A stretch of DNA of 44,568 nt from Methanothermococcus sp. SCGC AD-155-M21 (GCA_019561565.1 JAHEPY010000013.1:1-44568), one strand, 5' to 3'; positions 1-9,915 are shown, numbered from the stretch's first letter. Notes: generated from the letters alone by a model not told the origin. Numbers and translations: made by a program.

Positions 1-1
1 A

Positions 2-700
2 AAAAATATAGAATTTCGAATAAAGGATTTTGGATTATTCACAGAAAATAGAATAGTGGAATCAAAGGAGTGCATTGTAAAATTTGGAACCTCTGAAATA
101 TTTATGACGGCATTGGATAGGGGAATACTTGAGGCCGTTGTAATAGTAAGTGATTGTGCAGGTACTGTAATTACCAATAATCCCTACTTGGTCCAGGGGT
201 TATGTGGTAGAATATCTGGCATTGTAAAAACCACCCCCATTCCAAAGGTAATAGAAAAAATAGAAAATGCTGGGGGCACCATATTAAATAAAAATACTGG
301 GGAGATTGACCAGTATAGGGGAGTTAAATTGGCATTGGAGTTGGGCTATAAAAGAATAGGAGTAAGTATTGGTAATCTTAAAGATGCCGAAAAAATTAAA
401 AAATTGGAAAATAAGGAAGTATCTATTATTACCTTTGGAGTACATACAACAGGATATAGTTCCTCTGAGGTTAGAAGATATTTAAAATATTTGGATATTA
501 TTACCTGCTGTGCCTCAAAGGGAGTACTTGAAGCTGTAAAAGGGCATATTATGGTTCAAATGGGTAAATCCATACCAATATTTGCCCTCAGTAAAAGGGG
601 AAAGGAATTACTTTTGGAGAGGGCAAAGGAAATTGATGAACCCTTATTAATAGATCTCTCCAAGAATTTACCAAGTATTAATAAAAATTTCCATATATAA
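2..700 (+). CDS. Methanogenesis marker protein 8 (DUF2099), 5' end outside window
   Basis: The reading frame is open from the window edge, so the true start lies upstream. A GTG at 56 is only an internal codon, because the residues before it (IEFRIKDFG around base 8) fit the family. The product matches my memory of the DUF2099 / methanogenesis marker 8 family, a protein found almost only in methanogens and of unresolved biochemical role. Visible features are a glycine- and alanine-rich core (SDCAGTVITNNPYLVQG), a segment GRISGIVKTTPIPKVIE and a cysteine pair (ITCCASKG, near base 510). No signal peptide or membrane segment is seen in the part present. The next gene, argF, is convergent. The family call rests on recall of conserved blocks; no function beyond the marker association is claimed. 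Confidence 0.75.
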   Translation, partial: KNIEFRIKDFGLFTENRIVESKECIVKFGTSEIFMTALDRGILEAVVIVSDCAGTVITNNPYLVQGLCGRISGIVKTTPIPKVIEKIENAGGTILNKNTGEIDQYRGVKLALELGYKRIGVSIGNLKDAEKIKKLENKEVSIITFGVHTTGYSSSEVRRYLKYLDIITCCASKGVLEAVKGHIMVQMGKSIPIFALSKRGKELLLERAKEIDEPLLIDLSKNLPSINKNFHI

Positions 701-775
701 TAACCTATATCTTAGCAAGTGTTATTTTTTTTATTAAATTTCTTTATATTCATCAAATTTTATTTAATTATTTTA

Positions 776-1699
776 TTATTCATAAAATATATATTTAAAT
801 AGGGCCTTTTGAGCATGGAGTCTATTTTCAGCCTCTTCATATACTACAGAGTGATCTCCATCAATTACCTCATCTGTTATTTCCATTCCCCTATTTGCTG
901 GAAGACAGTGCATAACAATTACATCATCCTTTGCATACTCAAGTAATTTTTTATTTATTTGATAGGGGGGAAATACCTTATTAATCTCATCAATGTTTTT
1001 ATCTTTATCACTCATACTTACCCATACGTCAGTATATAATATATCAGCATCCTCTGCTGCCTCCAAAGGATCATTTGTCAATATTAAAGTGCCCTCTCCA
1101 TATTTGTTTATTATTTCAAGACCTTTATTTATAAATAATTCATTAGGCTCATATCCCTTTGGAGTGGCAACATATATGTCCATTCCAAGTAAGGCCCCTC
1201 CTATAATTAGGGAATTGCATACATTGTTTCCATCTCCTAAGTATGATAATTTAAGGCCTTTAAATTTGTTTTTATACTGATATATAGTTAGTAAATCTGC
1301 CAATATTTGGCAGGGATGTGATAAATCACTTAGAGCATTTATCACAGGAACACTTCCATACTTTACCAACTCCTCAAGGGTACTATGGTTTTTTACCCTT
1401 GCAACAATACAATCAACATACTTACTCATTACATTGGCAGTGTCCTTTATACTTTCCTTTTTCCCTAAATGGGTCTCTCCAGTATTTAACATTAAAGAAT
1501 GGCCCCCCAACTCATTTATGGCTATATCAAAACTTACTCTTGTTCTTGTTGATGGACTCTCAAATATTAATGCAATATTCTTATTTTCCAATAGGTTATT
1601 ATACTTATTTTTCTTTCTATTTTTTTTAAAATAAAGGGCGTCATTAATAATATTTTTAATATCTTCCCTCTCCAACTGATACAAAGTCAATAAACTCAT
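776..1699 (-). CDS. argF: Ornithine carbamoyltransferase
   Basis: Transfers the carbamoyl group of carbamoyl phosphate to ornithine to give citrulline, a cytosolic step of arginine synthesis. The 307-residue length is normal. The carbamoyl-phosphate loop STRTR is at residues 50-54, HPCQ at 128-131, and the ornithine-loop motif HCLPANRG begins at 264, so all catalytic signatures are present. The start is fixed by a strong ribosome binding site, AGGTGAT, three bases before the ATG at 1699. The gene stands alone and is convergent with the marker 8 gene. The next enzyme of the pathway, argG, is also in this window (28 kb) but is damaged there, which makes the intact state of argF notable. Confidence 0.95.
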   Translation of the reverse strand: MSLLTLYQLEREDIKNIINDALYFKKNRKKNKYNNLLENKNIALIFESPSTRTRVSFDIAINELGGHSLMLNTGETHLGKKESIKDTANVMSKYVDCIVARVKNHSTLEELVKYGSVPVINALSDLSHPCQILADLLTIYQYKNKFKGLKLSYLGDGNNVCNSLIIGGALLGMDIYVATPKGYEPNELFINKGLEIINKYGEGTLILTNDPLEAAEDADILYTDVWVSMSDKDKNIDEINKVFPPYQINKKLLEYAKDDVIVMHCLPANRGMEITDEVIDGDHSVVYEEAENRLHAQKALFKYIFYE

Positions 1700-1825
1700 A
1701 GCATCACCTAAAATAAAAAATATTTTTAATTTTAAATATAAATATAATTATAAATATAAATTTAATAATTTTTTTTGTAAAATAGTATTAAAATCTCTTT
1801 TTTATGTTTTTATATTTTAATGTTA

Positions 1826-2422
1826 TTAATCTCTCTGTTTCTTATTTTTATCTATGATAGATATATTACCATCACTTAAAACTTTAACCTCATCCTCGCT
1901 TAACTTCTCTTCTTTAACGCCATCTCCAATTAGGGCACTATGTCCAAGGGGATCCTCTATTATAAGTGTGGCAACTTCATTCCCTTCTTTAATATCTTCA
2001 AGTTTTTTTAATATCTCTTCTACCTTCTTTTTTTCCTCTTCTCCCTCTGCCCAGTTCATTAACATATTTAGGGATTCTTCAAGGCGGTTTAATACTCCCT
2101 CAACATTGGAAATATATCCCTGAGAGGATGGTCCAGGTTTTACCTCAAATCCTAACTCTGGTACTCTAATATATCCAGTGGAACTTTTTACAACTCTCTT
2201 ATTTAAATCCTCCTGATTACATATCTTTAAAATAAATCTTTTAGGCTCTTTAACTTCAATGGGTAAAATATCGCTTTTTCTATATTTGCAATTATTACAT
2301 AGCATTGTAGTTTCAATAACCTTACCAAGATAGGGAATATCCAATTGGTTTGTAATTATTTTAAATGTTTTTTTTGATTGGCATATAGGACAATCGATAG
2401 TATTTACTGATTTATTTTCCAT
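1826..2422 (-). CDS. ZPR1-type zinc finger protein, single-domain archaeal form
   Basis: A 198-residue protein with one ZPR1 module. A CPIC pair near residue 16 and a CNNC pair near residue 42 form a four-cysteine zinc finger, followed by the ZPR1 beta domain (region with VKSSTGYIRVPELGFEVKPG). Eukaryotic ZPR1 carries two such modules and helps eEF1A folding; archaeal proteins carry one and their role is unproven. The tail is highly charged, with many Glu and Lys from about residue 110. Start: AAGGTAA lies four bases before the ATG at 2422. It is co-directional with argF, separated by 126 bases of AT-rich DNA, and divergent from egsA. Confidence 0.85.
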   Translation of the reverse strand: MENKSVNTIDCPICQSKKTFKIITNQLDIPYLGKVIETTMLCNNCKYRKSDILPIEVKEPKRFILKICNQEDLNKRVVKSSTGYIRVPELGFEVKPGPSSQGYISNVEGVLNRLEESLNMLMNWAEGEEEKKKVEEILKKLEDIKEGNEVATLIIEDPLGHSALIGDGVKEEKLSEDEVKVLSDGNISIIDKNKKQRD

Positions 2423-2556
2423 TATATTACCTTATTAATCTTATATTTTCTATAAATTTTATTTTTATTTTAATTATTATTTTATTTAGTTTTTAAATTT
2501 TTTAATTATTTTTATTTTATTATATATACTTTTTATATAGTTTTATATATAGAATT

Positions 2557-3597
2557 ATGATATATAAAAAATTAATAAATATAGTGGAAAATATGATAAC
2601 AATACCCAGATATATTACCATAGATAATGGCATAGATGCACTCTATGATATACTTTTAAAACTTAATTTAAAAAATCCCTTAGTTATTGTAGGTAAAAAA
2701 ACTAAAAAATATGCACCTAAATTTGATTATGTGTATTATTCTGATATAAATTTAAAGGATGAAAAAGTTATTAGGGATATTGCTAAAGGATACGACTCCA
2801 TAATAGGCGTTGGAGGGGGAAAATCCATAGATATGGCCAAATATGTTGCATATTCCTCAAAAATACCCTTTATATCAATGCCTACCACAGCATCAAATGA
2901 TGGTATAGCCTCGCCAGTTGTATCTTTAAAACAGCCCTCCAGTATGGTAGATCCTCCTATAGCCATAATTGTGGATATGAATATAATAAAAAAATCCCCC
3001 AACAAACTTCTTAAGGCAGGATTAGGGGATGTAATATCTAACATAACAGCAGTATTGGATTGGAAACTTGCCCACAGAGAGATAGGTGAAGAATACAGCG
3101 AAAGTTCTGCAATATTTTCAAAGACTATAGCCGAGGAATTAATGCATTATATATTAAATAACCCTAGTATTAAAGAGTATCCTGAAAAACTTGTTAAGGC
3201 CCTTATAGGCAGTGGCATCACAATATCCATGGCAAAATCCACAAGGCCTGCCTCTGGAAGCGAGCATCTCTTTTCCCATGCCCTTGATTATTTAAAGATA
3301 AAGTATGAATTAGACACAGGGAGCCTCCATGGAGAGCAATGTGGCGTAGGCTCTATTATTTCCTCATACTTACATCATAGGGAGAACTTCTTAGATAGGG
3401 AATCTATGGATAATATTAAATTATCCTTAAAAAAAGTAGGTGCTCCTACAACTGGAAGGGAATTGGGTTTTGAGGAGGATATACTTATTGAGGCATTAAC
3501 CCTGGCCCATACTATTAGAAATAGATATACAATATTAAGAAAGGGTATTTCCAAGGAGACATCTGAATCAATTTTAAGGGAAACTGGAATAATATAG
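2557..3597 (+). CDS. egsA: sn-Glycerol-1-phosphate dehydrogenase
   Basis: Reduces dihydroxyacetone phosphate to sn-glycerol-1-phosphate with NAD(P)H, giving the glycerol stereochemistry typical of archaeal membrane lipids. The nucleotide-binding GVGGGKSID is at residues 84-92 and PTTASNDG at 109-116. The metal-binding histidines lie in [10 protein letters not shown] and SLHGEQCG. This is the iron-/zinc-dependent alcohol dehydrogenase superfamily layout, and 346 residues is normal. The start is uncertain: a TATA-like stretch at about 2529-2550 sits so close that the ATG at 2557 would be nearly leaderless, while an in-frame ATG at 2593 begins MITIPRY, where related proteins tend to start. The other lipid gene in the window is the geranylgeranyl reductase at 42.4 kb. 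Confidence 0.93.
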   Translation: MIYKKLINIVENMITIPRYITIDNGIDALYDILLKLNLKNPLVIVGKKTKKYAPKFDYVYYSDINLKDEKVIRDIAKGYDSIIGVGGGKSIDMAKYVAYSSKIPFISMPTTASNDGIASPVVSLKQPSSMVDPPIAIIVDMNIIKKSPNKLLKAGLGDVISNITAVLDWKLAHREIGEEYSESSAIFSKTIAEELMHYILNNPSIKEYPEKLVKALIGSGITISMAKSTRPASGSEHLFSHALDYLKIKYELDTGSLHGEQCGVGSIISSYLHHRENFLDRESMDNIKLSLKKVGAPTTGRELGFEEDILIEALTLAHTIRNRYTILRKGISKETSESILRETGII

Positions 3598-3762
3598 ATA
3601 AAATAGCATAAAACAATACCTAACAATAATATTAATAATAACAATGAATATTATTAATAACCTACAATATAAATACCTAAGTAAATAAAATAATGAATAA
3701 TACTATTACAAACCAATAATAATTAAAATTAAAATATATCCAAAAAATAAATTGGTGATAAT

Positions 3763-4326
3763 ATGGTAAAGATTGCATGGGGTATCACCGGGTGTGGTGA
3801 TAAAATAGAGGAAGTAGTTCATACAATGATATTTTTAAAAAATGAATATAAATTAGATATTGATATATATACCTCTAAAAGTGGTAAAGCAGTGTTAAAA
3901 TGGTATAGATTATGGGGTTTATTAATGGATGAGTTCTATGATATAAAAGTAGAAATGGATGCCAATGCTCCATTTTTACCTGGGAAATTACAAACTGGAA
4001 AATATGATTTATTCATAATAGCCCCCACAACAGCAAATACTGTGGCAAAGGTATCCCATTGTATAGCCGATACCCTTATTACAAATTCCATTGCTCAGGG
4101 AATTAAGGCAAAGGTACCCACATATATATATCCTCCAGATAATAGATTGGGGGAAATAGAGACAATTATACCCGGGGGGAAGATTTTAAAATTACATATT
4201 AGAAAGGAAGATGTGGAGAATGTTAATAAATTAAGGAAAATGGATGGTATCGAAGTTTTAGATAATGTAGATGAAATTAAAGAGGTAATTATAGACTATA
4301 TTAAGAGGAGTAAACATATATTGTAA
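3763..4326 (+). CDS. afpA: Archaeoflavoprotein AfpA / DmrB-like flavin reductase
   Basis: A 187-residue flavoprotein of the HFCD (PpcDC-like) fold. The N-terminal WGITGCGD and the APTTANTVAKV segment (about residues 87-97) are the FMN-contacting parts of this fold. The family includes archaeoflavoprotein A of Archaeoglobus and the dihydromethanopterin reductase DmrB of Methanosarcina, so it probably moves electrons between a ferredoxin- or flavin-type donor and an acceptor in one-carbon metabolism. Which acceptor it uses cannot be read from the sequence. The start is well placed: GGTGAT three bases before ATG. It precedes sufCB by 100 bases on the same strand, compatible with a link to iron-sulfur or redox work, but the gap suggests a separate promoter. 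Confidence 0.8.
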   Translation: MVKIAWGITGCGDKIEEVVHTMIFLKNEYKLDIDIYTSKSGKAVLKWYRLWGLLMDEFYDIKVEMDANAPFLPGKLQTGKYDLFIIAPTTANTVAKVSHCIADTLITNSIAQGIKAKVPTYIYPPDNRLGEIETIIPGGKILKLHIRKEDVENVNKLRKMDGIEVLDNVDEIKEVIIDYIKRSKHIL

Positions 4327-4426
4327 ATTATATAAAAATAATTAACAATTTTAAATTAATTAACTTAATTAATAATTATTATTTTAATTAAAATTATTTT
4401 TTTATTTAATCTAATAGGGTGAGGTT

Positions 4427-5170
4427 ATGCTAACTATTGAAAATTTATCTGTTAAAGTGGAGGATAAATTACTATTAAAGAATATTAACCTAAATATGGA
4501 TAATGGTGAAGTTCATGTACTCTTTGGTCCAAATGGTGCAGGAAAATCAACATTGATAAATACTATATTGGGCAATCCCAAATATAAGGTTGTAGGGGGA
4601 AGTATTTACTTTAAGGGAAAGGATATAACAGATATGCCCATATATGAAAGGGCAAAACTTGGAATAGGTATATCCTATCAAAGTCCCCCTTCAATACCTG
4701 GCGTAAAGTTAAAGGATCTTTTAAAAATAATCTCAAAGGTAGATTGGGAGAAGATAGAAAAAATGGCTGAAACTTTACATTTTAAAGATTTTCTTAAAAG
4801 GGATGTAAATGTAGGTTTTTCAGGGGGAGAGGTTAAAAGATCTGAATTACTCCAATTATTTGCTCAAAATCCTGAATTTATTATGTTTGATGAGCCTGAC
4901 AGTGGCGTAGATGTGGAGAATGTAAAATTAATAGGAACAATCATAAATGACATCCTCCTTGAAAAAACTAAAAAACCTGCAGATAGAAAAAAATCAGGTT
5001 TAATAATCACTCACATGGGGCATATTTTGAAATTCATAAATGTGGATAGGGCCCATGTATTGTATGATGGTATAATATCCTGTTCAGGGAGTCCTGATGA
5101 GATCCTCAATACAATAATTAAATATGGATATGAGAGGTGTATAGCATGCTATCAAAAGAGAAAACATTGA
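4427..5170 (+). CDS. sufC: Fe-S cluster assembly ATPase SufC
   Basis: Cytosolic ABC-type ATPase that works with SufB/SufD to assemble iron-sulfur clusters. Walker [10 protein letters not shown] is at residues 34-42, the ABC signature reads [10 protein letters not shown], and Walker B plus catalytic glutamate reads IMFDEPDSG. The SufC-specific signature context (GEVKR rather than GQ.QR) supports SufC over a transporter ATPase, as does the absence of any permease gene nearby. 247 residues is normal. RBS GGTGAGG is just upstream of the ATG. The 3' end overlaps the start of sufB by 25 bases, so the two are translationally coupled. This sufCB pair is the minimal Suf system typical of archaea; no sufS, sufE or sufD is in the window. 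Confidence 0.93.
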   Translation: MLTIENLSVKVEDKLLLKNINLNMDNGEVHVLFGPNGAGKSTLINTILGNPKYKVVGGSIYFKGKDITDMPIYERAKLGIGISYQSPPSIPGVKLKDLLKIISKVDWEKIEKMAETLHFKDFLKRDVNVGFSGGEVKRSELLQLFAQNPEFIMFDEPDSGVDVENVKLIGTIINDILLEKTKKPADRKKSGLIITHMGHILKFINVDRAHVLYDGIISCSGSPDEILNTIIKYGYERCIACYQKRKH

Positions 5171-6366
5171 AAATAAAGAAAACTGCTGAAAAATACAGGA
5201 ACGTTCCAGCGCCCCATGGAGAGGATATAGATCTTAATGAATATAAAATAAATAAAAGTGATGTAATTATAGATTCCTTGGAGGATCTTGATAGAGAATA
5301 TAGATCCCAATTGGAAAATATTGGCATAAATGTTAAAGAAGAAAATACCTCAGGATCCTACTTACAAATAAATAATGAGGCAGTGTATTCCCATGTACAG
5401 TCAAAAATTGAAATGATGCCAATTTCTGAGGCCCTTAAAAAGTATGATTTAGATGAGTACTATTGGAACCTTGTTGAAATAAAGGACAAATATTCTGCAC
5501 GGGCTGCATTGGAGTTAACTGAGGGGTTCTTTATAAGGGTACCAAAGGGAGTTAAAGAAACAATACCTCTCCAAACCTGTTTATTGATTGGTAAGGAGCA
5601 CTCCTCTCAAAATGCCCATAACATAATAATAGTTGAAGAGGGAGGGGAATTAAATATAATTACAGGATGTACCACCTCTGCCCATGTAAAGTCTGGATTA
5701 CACATTGGAATATCAGAGTTCTATATTAAAAAGAATGGAAAATTAACCTACACAATGGTACATGATTGGGGGGAAAATGTCCATGTAAGGCCAAGAACTG
5801 GGGTATATATTGAAGAAAATGGGGTATTTATAAATAACTATGTAATAACCACTCCTGTTAAATCTGTACAAAGTTATCCAACTATCTACTGTGAAGGGGA
5901 TAATTCCAAGGCCACACTTCAAACAATAGTCTATGGAAAGGGACAATCTGTAATAGATCTTGGTTCCAAGGTAGTGCTCTCTGGAAAGTATAGTAGTGCT
6001 GACATTATTTCAAGATCCATTGCAGATGATACTTCAGAGATAGTGGCAAGGGGGCTACTGGTAGGAAAGGAGGAAGAGATTAAAGGACATTTAGAATGTA
6101 AGGGCTTAATAATATCAGATGAGTCTCGTCTCTATGCTGTTCCTGAGTTAGATGCAAGGAAGGCCAATATTGATCTTTCCCATGAGGCGGCAGTTGGTAA
6201 AATAGCCGAGGATCAGTTAATATATTTAATGTCAAGGGGATTAACAGAGGATGAAGCAGTATCTCTTATTATTAAAGGATTCTTAAGTATAGATCTATCA
6301 GGACTTCCTCCAAATCTTGCAAAATCTGTTGAAAGAATAATGGACATGACTTTGGATTCAATATAA
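5146..6366 (+). CDS. sufB: Fe-S cluster scaffold SufB/SufD family protein
   Basis: Scaffold partner of SufC. The central part is the right-handed parallel beta-helix of the SufBD family, with repeated short beta strands. The C-terminal part carries the conserved [21 protein letters not shown] segment (written here as residues near 330-350 of about 406) that docks SufC. The open frame extends to a GTG at 5137, but that GTG is part of the ribosome binding site AGAGGTG (5133-5139), six bases before the ATG at 5146, so I place the start there. The gene overlaps sufC by 25 bases. A single SufB-type subunit with SufC is the usual arrangement in methanococci, so this protein probably forms a homodimer in place of SufBD. 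Confidence 0.9.
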   Translation: MLSKEKTLKIKKTAEKYRNVPAPHGEDIDLNEYKINKSDVIIDSLEDLDREYRSQLENIGINVKEENTSGSYLQINNEAVYSHVQSKIEMMPISEALKKYDLDEYYWNLVEIKDKYSARAALELTEGFFIRVPKGVKETIPLQTCLLIGKEHSSQNAHNIIIVEEGGELNIITGCTTSAHVKSGLHIGISEFYIKKNGKLTYTMVHDWGENVHVRPRTGVYIEENGVFINNYVITTPVKSVQSYPTIYCEGDNSKATLQTIVYGKGQSVIDLGSKVVLSGKYSSADIISRSIADDTSEIVARGLLVGKEEEIKGHLECKGLIISDESRLYAVPELDARKANIDLSHEAAVGKIAEDQLIYLMSRGLTEDEAVSLIIKGFLSIDLSGLPPNLAKSVERIMDMTLDSI

Positions 6367-6496
6367 TAAAAATATAAGAAAATAAAAATAAAGAATTAAT
6401 AAAAAGAACTAATAAAAAAGTAATAATAAATAATAAAAATAAAAAAATTATATATAACAATATAAAATATTTTTTTTAAAATTAATAAAATTAATA

Positions 6497-6889
6497 TTAA
6501 GTATTTTCCTGATACTTTTTTCCTATGGTTTCAACATCCACATTATCCAAATTCACTTTATAGTGAAAACAGGAATAATATCCCTCATGACAGGCCCATC
6601 CCATTTGCTCAACAACAAATAAAAGGGCATCCCCATCGCAATCCATATACATCTCTATTAACTTTTGTACATTGCCACTTTCCTCTCCTTTTTTCCAAAG
6701 TTTGCTCCTACTTGTGGAGTAATAATGCATATACCCTGTTTCAAAGGTTTTTTTCAATGCCTCCCTATCCATAAAGGCTGTCATCAATATATTTTTATTG
6801 GAATCTATGGTTATGGCAATTATTAATTCATTTCCATCAATTTTCCTAAACTTTAAATTTAAACTATCTATAATCTGATCTACATCCAT
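6497..6889 (-). CDS. hisI: Phosphoribosyl-AMP cyclohydrolase
   Basis: Opens the adenine ring of phosphoribosyl-AMP in histidine synthesis. It is the single-function archaeal form of 130 residues; there is no fused HisE pyrophosphohydrolase domain. The metal-binding DCDGDA (around residues 77-82) and the CHEGYYSCF block with the catalytic/zinc cysteines are both present, as is the [10 protein letters not shown] motif. RBS AGGGGA precedes the ATG by four bases. It is convergent with sufB. The region upstream (6890-7233) is not empty: it holds the H/ACA-like RNA described separately. Confidence 0.95.
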   Translation of the reverse strand: MDVDQIIDSLNLKFRKIDGNELIIAITIDSNKNILMTAFMDREALKKTFETGYMHYYSTSRSKLWKKGEESGNVQKLIEMYMDCDGDALLFVVEQMGWACHEGYYSCFHYKVNLDNVDVETIGKKYQENT

Positions 6890-6954
6890 AGTGTCCCCTT
6901 ATAAATTAAATTAATAAAAAAATATTAAATTAAAAAATAGAAAAAATATTTTAA

Positions 6955-7192
6955 AGAGTTATCTCTCAACATTAACACCATTCCTCATCCTTGGCTTTGC
7001 CACGTCAGATGGCTAACCCATGTTGAGAGGGTATTATAGGATTTTTGCTGTGCCCTGATCATAATATGGGAAAACTCCCTATCACAGGGCTCGCCCAAAA
7101 ATCCATTTAAAAATTATACCTTCAATTTCGAACCCTCTATCATTGCAAGGTTATCCATAGGCTCCATGTGGGTCGGTTTATTGAAGGCATTT
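6955..7192 (-). ncRNA. Three-hairpin H/ACA-type pseudouridylation guide RNA
   Basis: A GC-rich island in AT-rich spacer. Read on the minus strand it forms three consecutive hairpins. Each has a long perfect lower stem followed at once by an AUA triplet, an allowed archaeal form of the ACA box. Hairpin 1: CCTTCAAT (7187-7180) pairs with 7126-7119, then AUA at 7117-7115. Hairpin 2: GGATTTTTG (7104-7096) pairs with 7047-7039, then AUA at 7037-7035. Hairpin 3: CTCTCAACAT (7029-7020) pairs with 6972-6963, then AUA at 6962-6960. Hairpins 2 and 3 have an internal loop (guide pocket) and a short upper stem (CCCTG/CAGGG and CCAT/ATGG) capped by UGA- and GA-rich bases that could form a kink-turn for L7Ae. 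Such RNAs direct rRNA pseudouridylation with Cbf5, Nop10, Gar1 and L7Ae. The ends are estimates. Confidence 0.72.
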
Positions 7193-7209
7193 AATATTAT
7201 AATTAAGAG

Positions 7210-7220
7210 TATATATAAAT
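7210..7220 (-). promoter_or_regulatory. TATA box for the H/ACA-like RNA
   Basis: On the minus strand this reads TTTATATATA, about 25 bases before the first stem of the RNA gene. This is the normal distance between an archaeal TATA box and its start site. It supports independent transcription of the island from the minus strand. Confidence 0.5.
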
Positions 7221-7233
7221 TTTTATTTATTAC

Positions 7234-7806
7234 TTAATCCTTAATATCCACAACAGTTATGTTGAATATTAATGTTTTTCCTGCCATAGGGCTATTAAGA
7301 TCCAATACTACATGGGTATTATTTACCTCCACTATTTTGGCAGGTTGTCCTCTAACATATATATAACTACCAACTACTGGTGTTATATTGGCCTCTATAA
7401 AAGATTCAATTGGTATAGGTATTATTAAATCCTCTCTAACAGGACCATAGGCCTCCTCAGGAGGGATTTTAATCCTTTTATTTTCTCCAATATGCATACC
7501 AAGTACTTCCTTTTCAAATCCCTCTATAAGTTGGCCTGTTCCAACTGTGAAGTTTATGGGTTTATATTCCCTATTGGGATTATATATGCCATTCTCCTCT
7601 GCAACACTTTTAATAGATGTATCAAAAACTGTACCATTCTCAAACATCCCTATGTAGTCTACAGAAACGGTACTTCCATTTTTAACCACAGGGCCACCAT
7701 TGGTACTGGATACACATCCAGATAGGGACACCAATAGTAATAAACTACAGGCAACAAACATATAAGTTAATTTATTTTTAAAGAAAAACATTAATAGTTT
7801 TTTCAT
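7234..7806 (-). CDS. FKBP-type peptidyl-prolyl isomerase, predicted lipoprotein
   Basis: A 190-residue FKBP with an N-terminal lysine-rich start, a hydrophobic segment and a lipobox-like LSGC ending at Cys31, followed by a low-complexity linker. It is therefore probably exported and membrane-anchored. The FKBP fold begins at about residue 44 (VSVDYIGMFENGTVFDTS) and carries the long flap insert seen in SlyD-type and archaeal FKBPs (IKIPPEEAYGPVREDLI, then the insert, then LDLNSPMAGKTL). The expected role is catalysing proline isomerisation or acting as a chaperone outside the membrane. GGTGA precedes the ATG by three bases. The next gene downstream on the chromosome is a paralogue without the leader, so the pair probably arose by duplication and serves two compartments. 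Confidence 0.88.
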   Translation of the reverse strand: MKKLLMFFFKNKLTYMFVACSLLLLVSLSGCVSSTNGGPVVKNGSTVSVDYIGMFENGTVFDTSIKSVAEENGIYNPNREYKPINFTVGTGQLIEGFEKEVLGMHIGENKRIKIPPEEAYGPVREDLIIPIPIESFIEANITPVVGSYIYVRGQPAKIVEVNNTHVVLDLNSPMAGKTLIFNITVVDIKD

Positions 7807-7929
7807 TATTCACCAAATAAAATTTAATTATTTTATAATTATTCATAAATTCCCATAATAAATGGATTAAAAATTAAATAAAAAAAATAATATAATATTA
7901 ATTATTATTTTAATTTATTATTTTATTAA

Positions 7930-8403
7930 TTATTCTTCTGTATTCTCATTCCCTTCTACATCCAATATCTTTATTGTGAATATTAAGTCCTTTCCAGCCA
8001 ATTGATGGTTAAAGTCTAAAATCACTTCATTTTCATTAACCTTAATAATTGTAGCGGGAACTCCCCCTGCAAGTATTACCATTCCCTCTTCAGGTTCAAA
8101 ATCTGCCCCCTCAAATGCTTCCTTTGGAACAGTCTGAATTAATTTTTCATCCCTTTGGCCATATGCCTTTTCTGTAGGGATCTCCACAGTTATTTCATCT
8201 CCTACCTCCTTACCTATAACGGCCTCTTCAAATCCTTCAATAAGTTGCTTTTCACCAACAGTGAATATTAAGGGTTCATAGGGTCTCTCAGGAGTATATA
8301 TATTTTCCTCCTTTGCAGTACTTTCCATTGAAGTATCAAAAACCTCTCCATCTTTTAATTTACCTATGTAATCTACAGTTACTTTATCGCCTTTTTTTAT
8401 CAA
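7930..8403 (-). CDS. FKBP-type peptidyl-prolyl isomerase, cytosolic, SlyD-like
   Basis: A 157-residue FKBP with the same domain order as the neighbouring lipoprotein but no leader. It starts directly with [22 protein letters not shown]. The flap insert ([18 protein letters not shown] and following) and the closing [16 protein letters not shown] are intact. The C-terminus is acidic (EGNENTEE). It should act as a cytosolic foldase or chaperone. The start is a TTG at 8403, chosen because AGTGAT lies just upstream and no in-frame ATG fits the fold. It lies 123 bases from the paralogue, on the same strand and upstream of it, so the two may share a transcript. Confidence 0.9.
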   Translation of the reverse strand: MIKKGDKVTVDYIGKLKDGEVFDTSMESTAKEENIYTPERPYEPLIFTVGEKQLIEGFEEAVIGKEVGDEITVEIPTEKAYGQRDEKLIQTVPKEAFEGADFEPEEGMVILAGGVPATIIKVNENEVILDFNHQLAGKDLIFTIKILDVEGNENTEE

Positions 8404-8634
8404 AATATCACTCCATTGTTTATATAGATGAAGGTATTTTTTATATTATTTATATCTTTTTATTACTTTAATTTTAAATATTTTTATATTAATTATTTAT
8501 TATAATTTTTTTAATTATTTTATTATTTAATTATTTAAATATATTATTATCTATTTAATTATTTTATATCATTAAAATGTTTTATATTATTTAATCTATA
8601 TTATATTCTATTGAATCCATCTATTAGCACTAAA

Positions 8635-9915
8635 TTAATTTATTAATTTACTATAGGCCTTTTCTGCCATCTCATAGACCCTTTCTTCATTAATATTTAC
8701 AATCTTTCCATTATTTAGAACAACATCTCCATCTATTAAAACAGTATCCACTGTACCATTAAAGGAATAAACTAAGTGGGATTTTATATTTTCATTGGGT
8801 ATTAAATAGGATTTTTTTAGATCTATCAATACAATATCTGCAAGATACCCTTCAGAGAGCATACCAGAATTTAAATTAAGGGCATGGGCTCCATTTAATG
8901 TGGCAAATTTAAATGACCCTTCACCAGGGATAACTGTTGAGTTTAAAGATACTCCCTTATGAATTAAAGAGGTTGTTTTTATTTCCTCAAATAGGTTTAA
9001 ATTATTATTACTGCCGCAGCCATCAGTTCCAAGGGTAATTAAAATATTATTCTCCATAAGTTTTGGAATAGGGGCTATTCCTGAGGCTAATTTTAAATTA
9101 CTAATTGGGTTATGGGATACAGTAATTTTTTTATTTTTTATTATATTTATTTCATTATCTGATAAATGAACACAGTGGGCAGCTATTACATTTACACCAT
9201 CAAAAAACCCAAAGGAATTTAAATATTCAAAGGGTCTCATTCCAGTTTTTTCCTTTATGTTTTTTACTTCATCCAATGTTTCATTCATGTGGATATGTAA
9301 TGGTATGTTGTATTCCATTGCTATTTCATGACTTGCCATTAAAAGTTCCTTTGAGCAAGTATAGGGAGCATGAGGACCAACAACAGGTTTTACCTTAGGA
9401 TTATCTATTTTTTTAATTTTTTTAATAGTTTTTTCAGTGTTCCTAAGTTCTCTTTCCATCTTATCCTTATCAAATAGATCAATCATACCATAGGACAAAT
9501 AGGTCCTAATTCCTGTTTCTAATACTCCCTTTAATATGCCATCAATATGAAAGTACATGTCGTTAAATGTGGTTGTTCCACTTTTAATCATCTCTATAAC
9601 TCCAAGTAATGTGCCAACATATACTATGTCCTTATCTAATTTTGCCTCCATCTTCCAGATATAATTATTTAACCAGTCTGCTAAGGGAATATCATCTGCA
9701 ACCCCTCGAAAGAGAGTCATTGGTATATGGGTATGAGTATTTATAAGTCCTGGGATGGATAGTTTATTTTTACCATCTATTATTTTAACATCTTTTTTAT
9801 TTATTTTTTCTTTATTAATAAGGTCCCTTCCAATTTTTTTTATAACATTATTTTCAATTAATATGTCATAGGTATTATTTTTATTCCATAGTAAAGTTTC
9901 CCTTATAAGTAGCAT
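8635..9915 (-). CDS. dadD: 5'-Deoxyadenosine / MTA / SAH deaminase (amidohydrolase)
   Basis: A metal-dependent amidohydrolase of the ATZ/TRZ type. Metal ligands are visible as THTH with the following MTLFRGVADD, HMNE, HCVH and GTDGCGSNNNL, in the correct order. In methanococci the characterised enzyme deaminates 5'-deoxyadenosine, S-adenosylhomocysteine and methylthioadenosine, feeding radical-SAM by-products back to useful sugars. That substrate preference is family knowledge, not seen here. A TTG at 9927 keeps the frame open, but the sequence there is the ribosome binding site (TTGAGGG), so I start at the ATG at 9915, giving 426 residues. The spacer upstream (9916-10394) holds the RNA at 10187-10257 and otherwise only AT-rich DNA. 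Confidence 0.87.
   Translation of the reverse strand: MLLIRETLLWNKNNTYDILIENNVIKKIGRDLINKEKINKKDVKIIDGKNKLSIPGLINTHTHIPMTLFRGVADDIPLADWLNNYIWKMEAKLDKDIVYVGTLLGVIEMIKSGTTTFNDMYFHIDGILKGVLETGIRTYLSYGMIDLFDKDKMERELRNTEKTIKKIKKIDNPKVKPVVGPHAPYTCSKELLMASHEIAMEYNIPLHIHMNETLDEVKNIKEKTGMRPFEYLNSFGFFDGVNVIAAHCVHLSDNEINIIKNKKITVSHNPISNLKLASGIAPIPKLMENNILITLGTDGCGSNNNLNLFEEIKTTSLIHKGVSLNSTVIPGEGSFKFATLNGAHALNLNSGMLSEGYLADIVLIDLKKSYLIPNENIKSHLVYSFNGTVDTVLIDGDVVLNNGKIVNINEERVYEMAEKAYSKLIN

Noticed and set aside
993-1634. Several plus-strand frames opposite argF
   Set aside because: They are antisense shadows with no ribosome binding site and no recognisable domain; the same applies to other frames opposite known genes.
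7125-7140. GGGTTCGAA (minus strand) as a tRNA T-loop
   Set aside because: No acceptor stem, anticodon arm or CCA-like end; it lies inside hairpin 1 of the H/ACA-like RNA.
6955-7192. RNase P RNA or SRP RNA
   Set aside because: The conserved RNase P core blocks and the SRP helix 8 GGAA/GCAG motif are absent on both strands.
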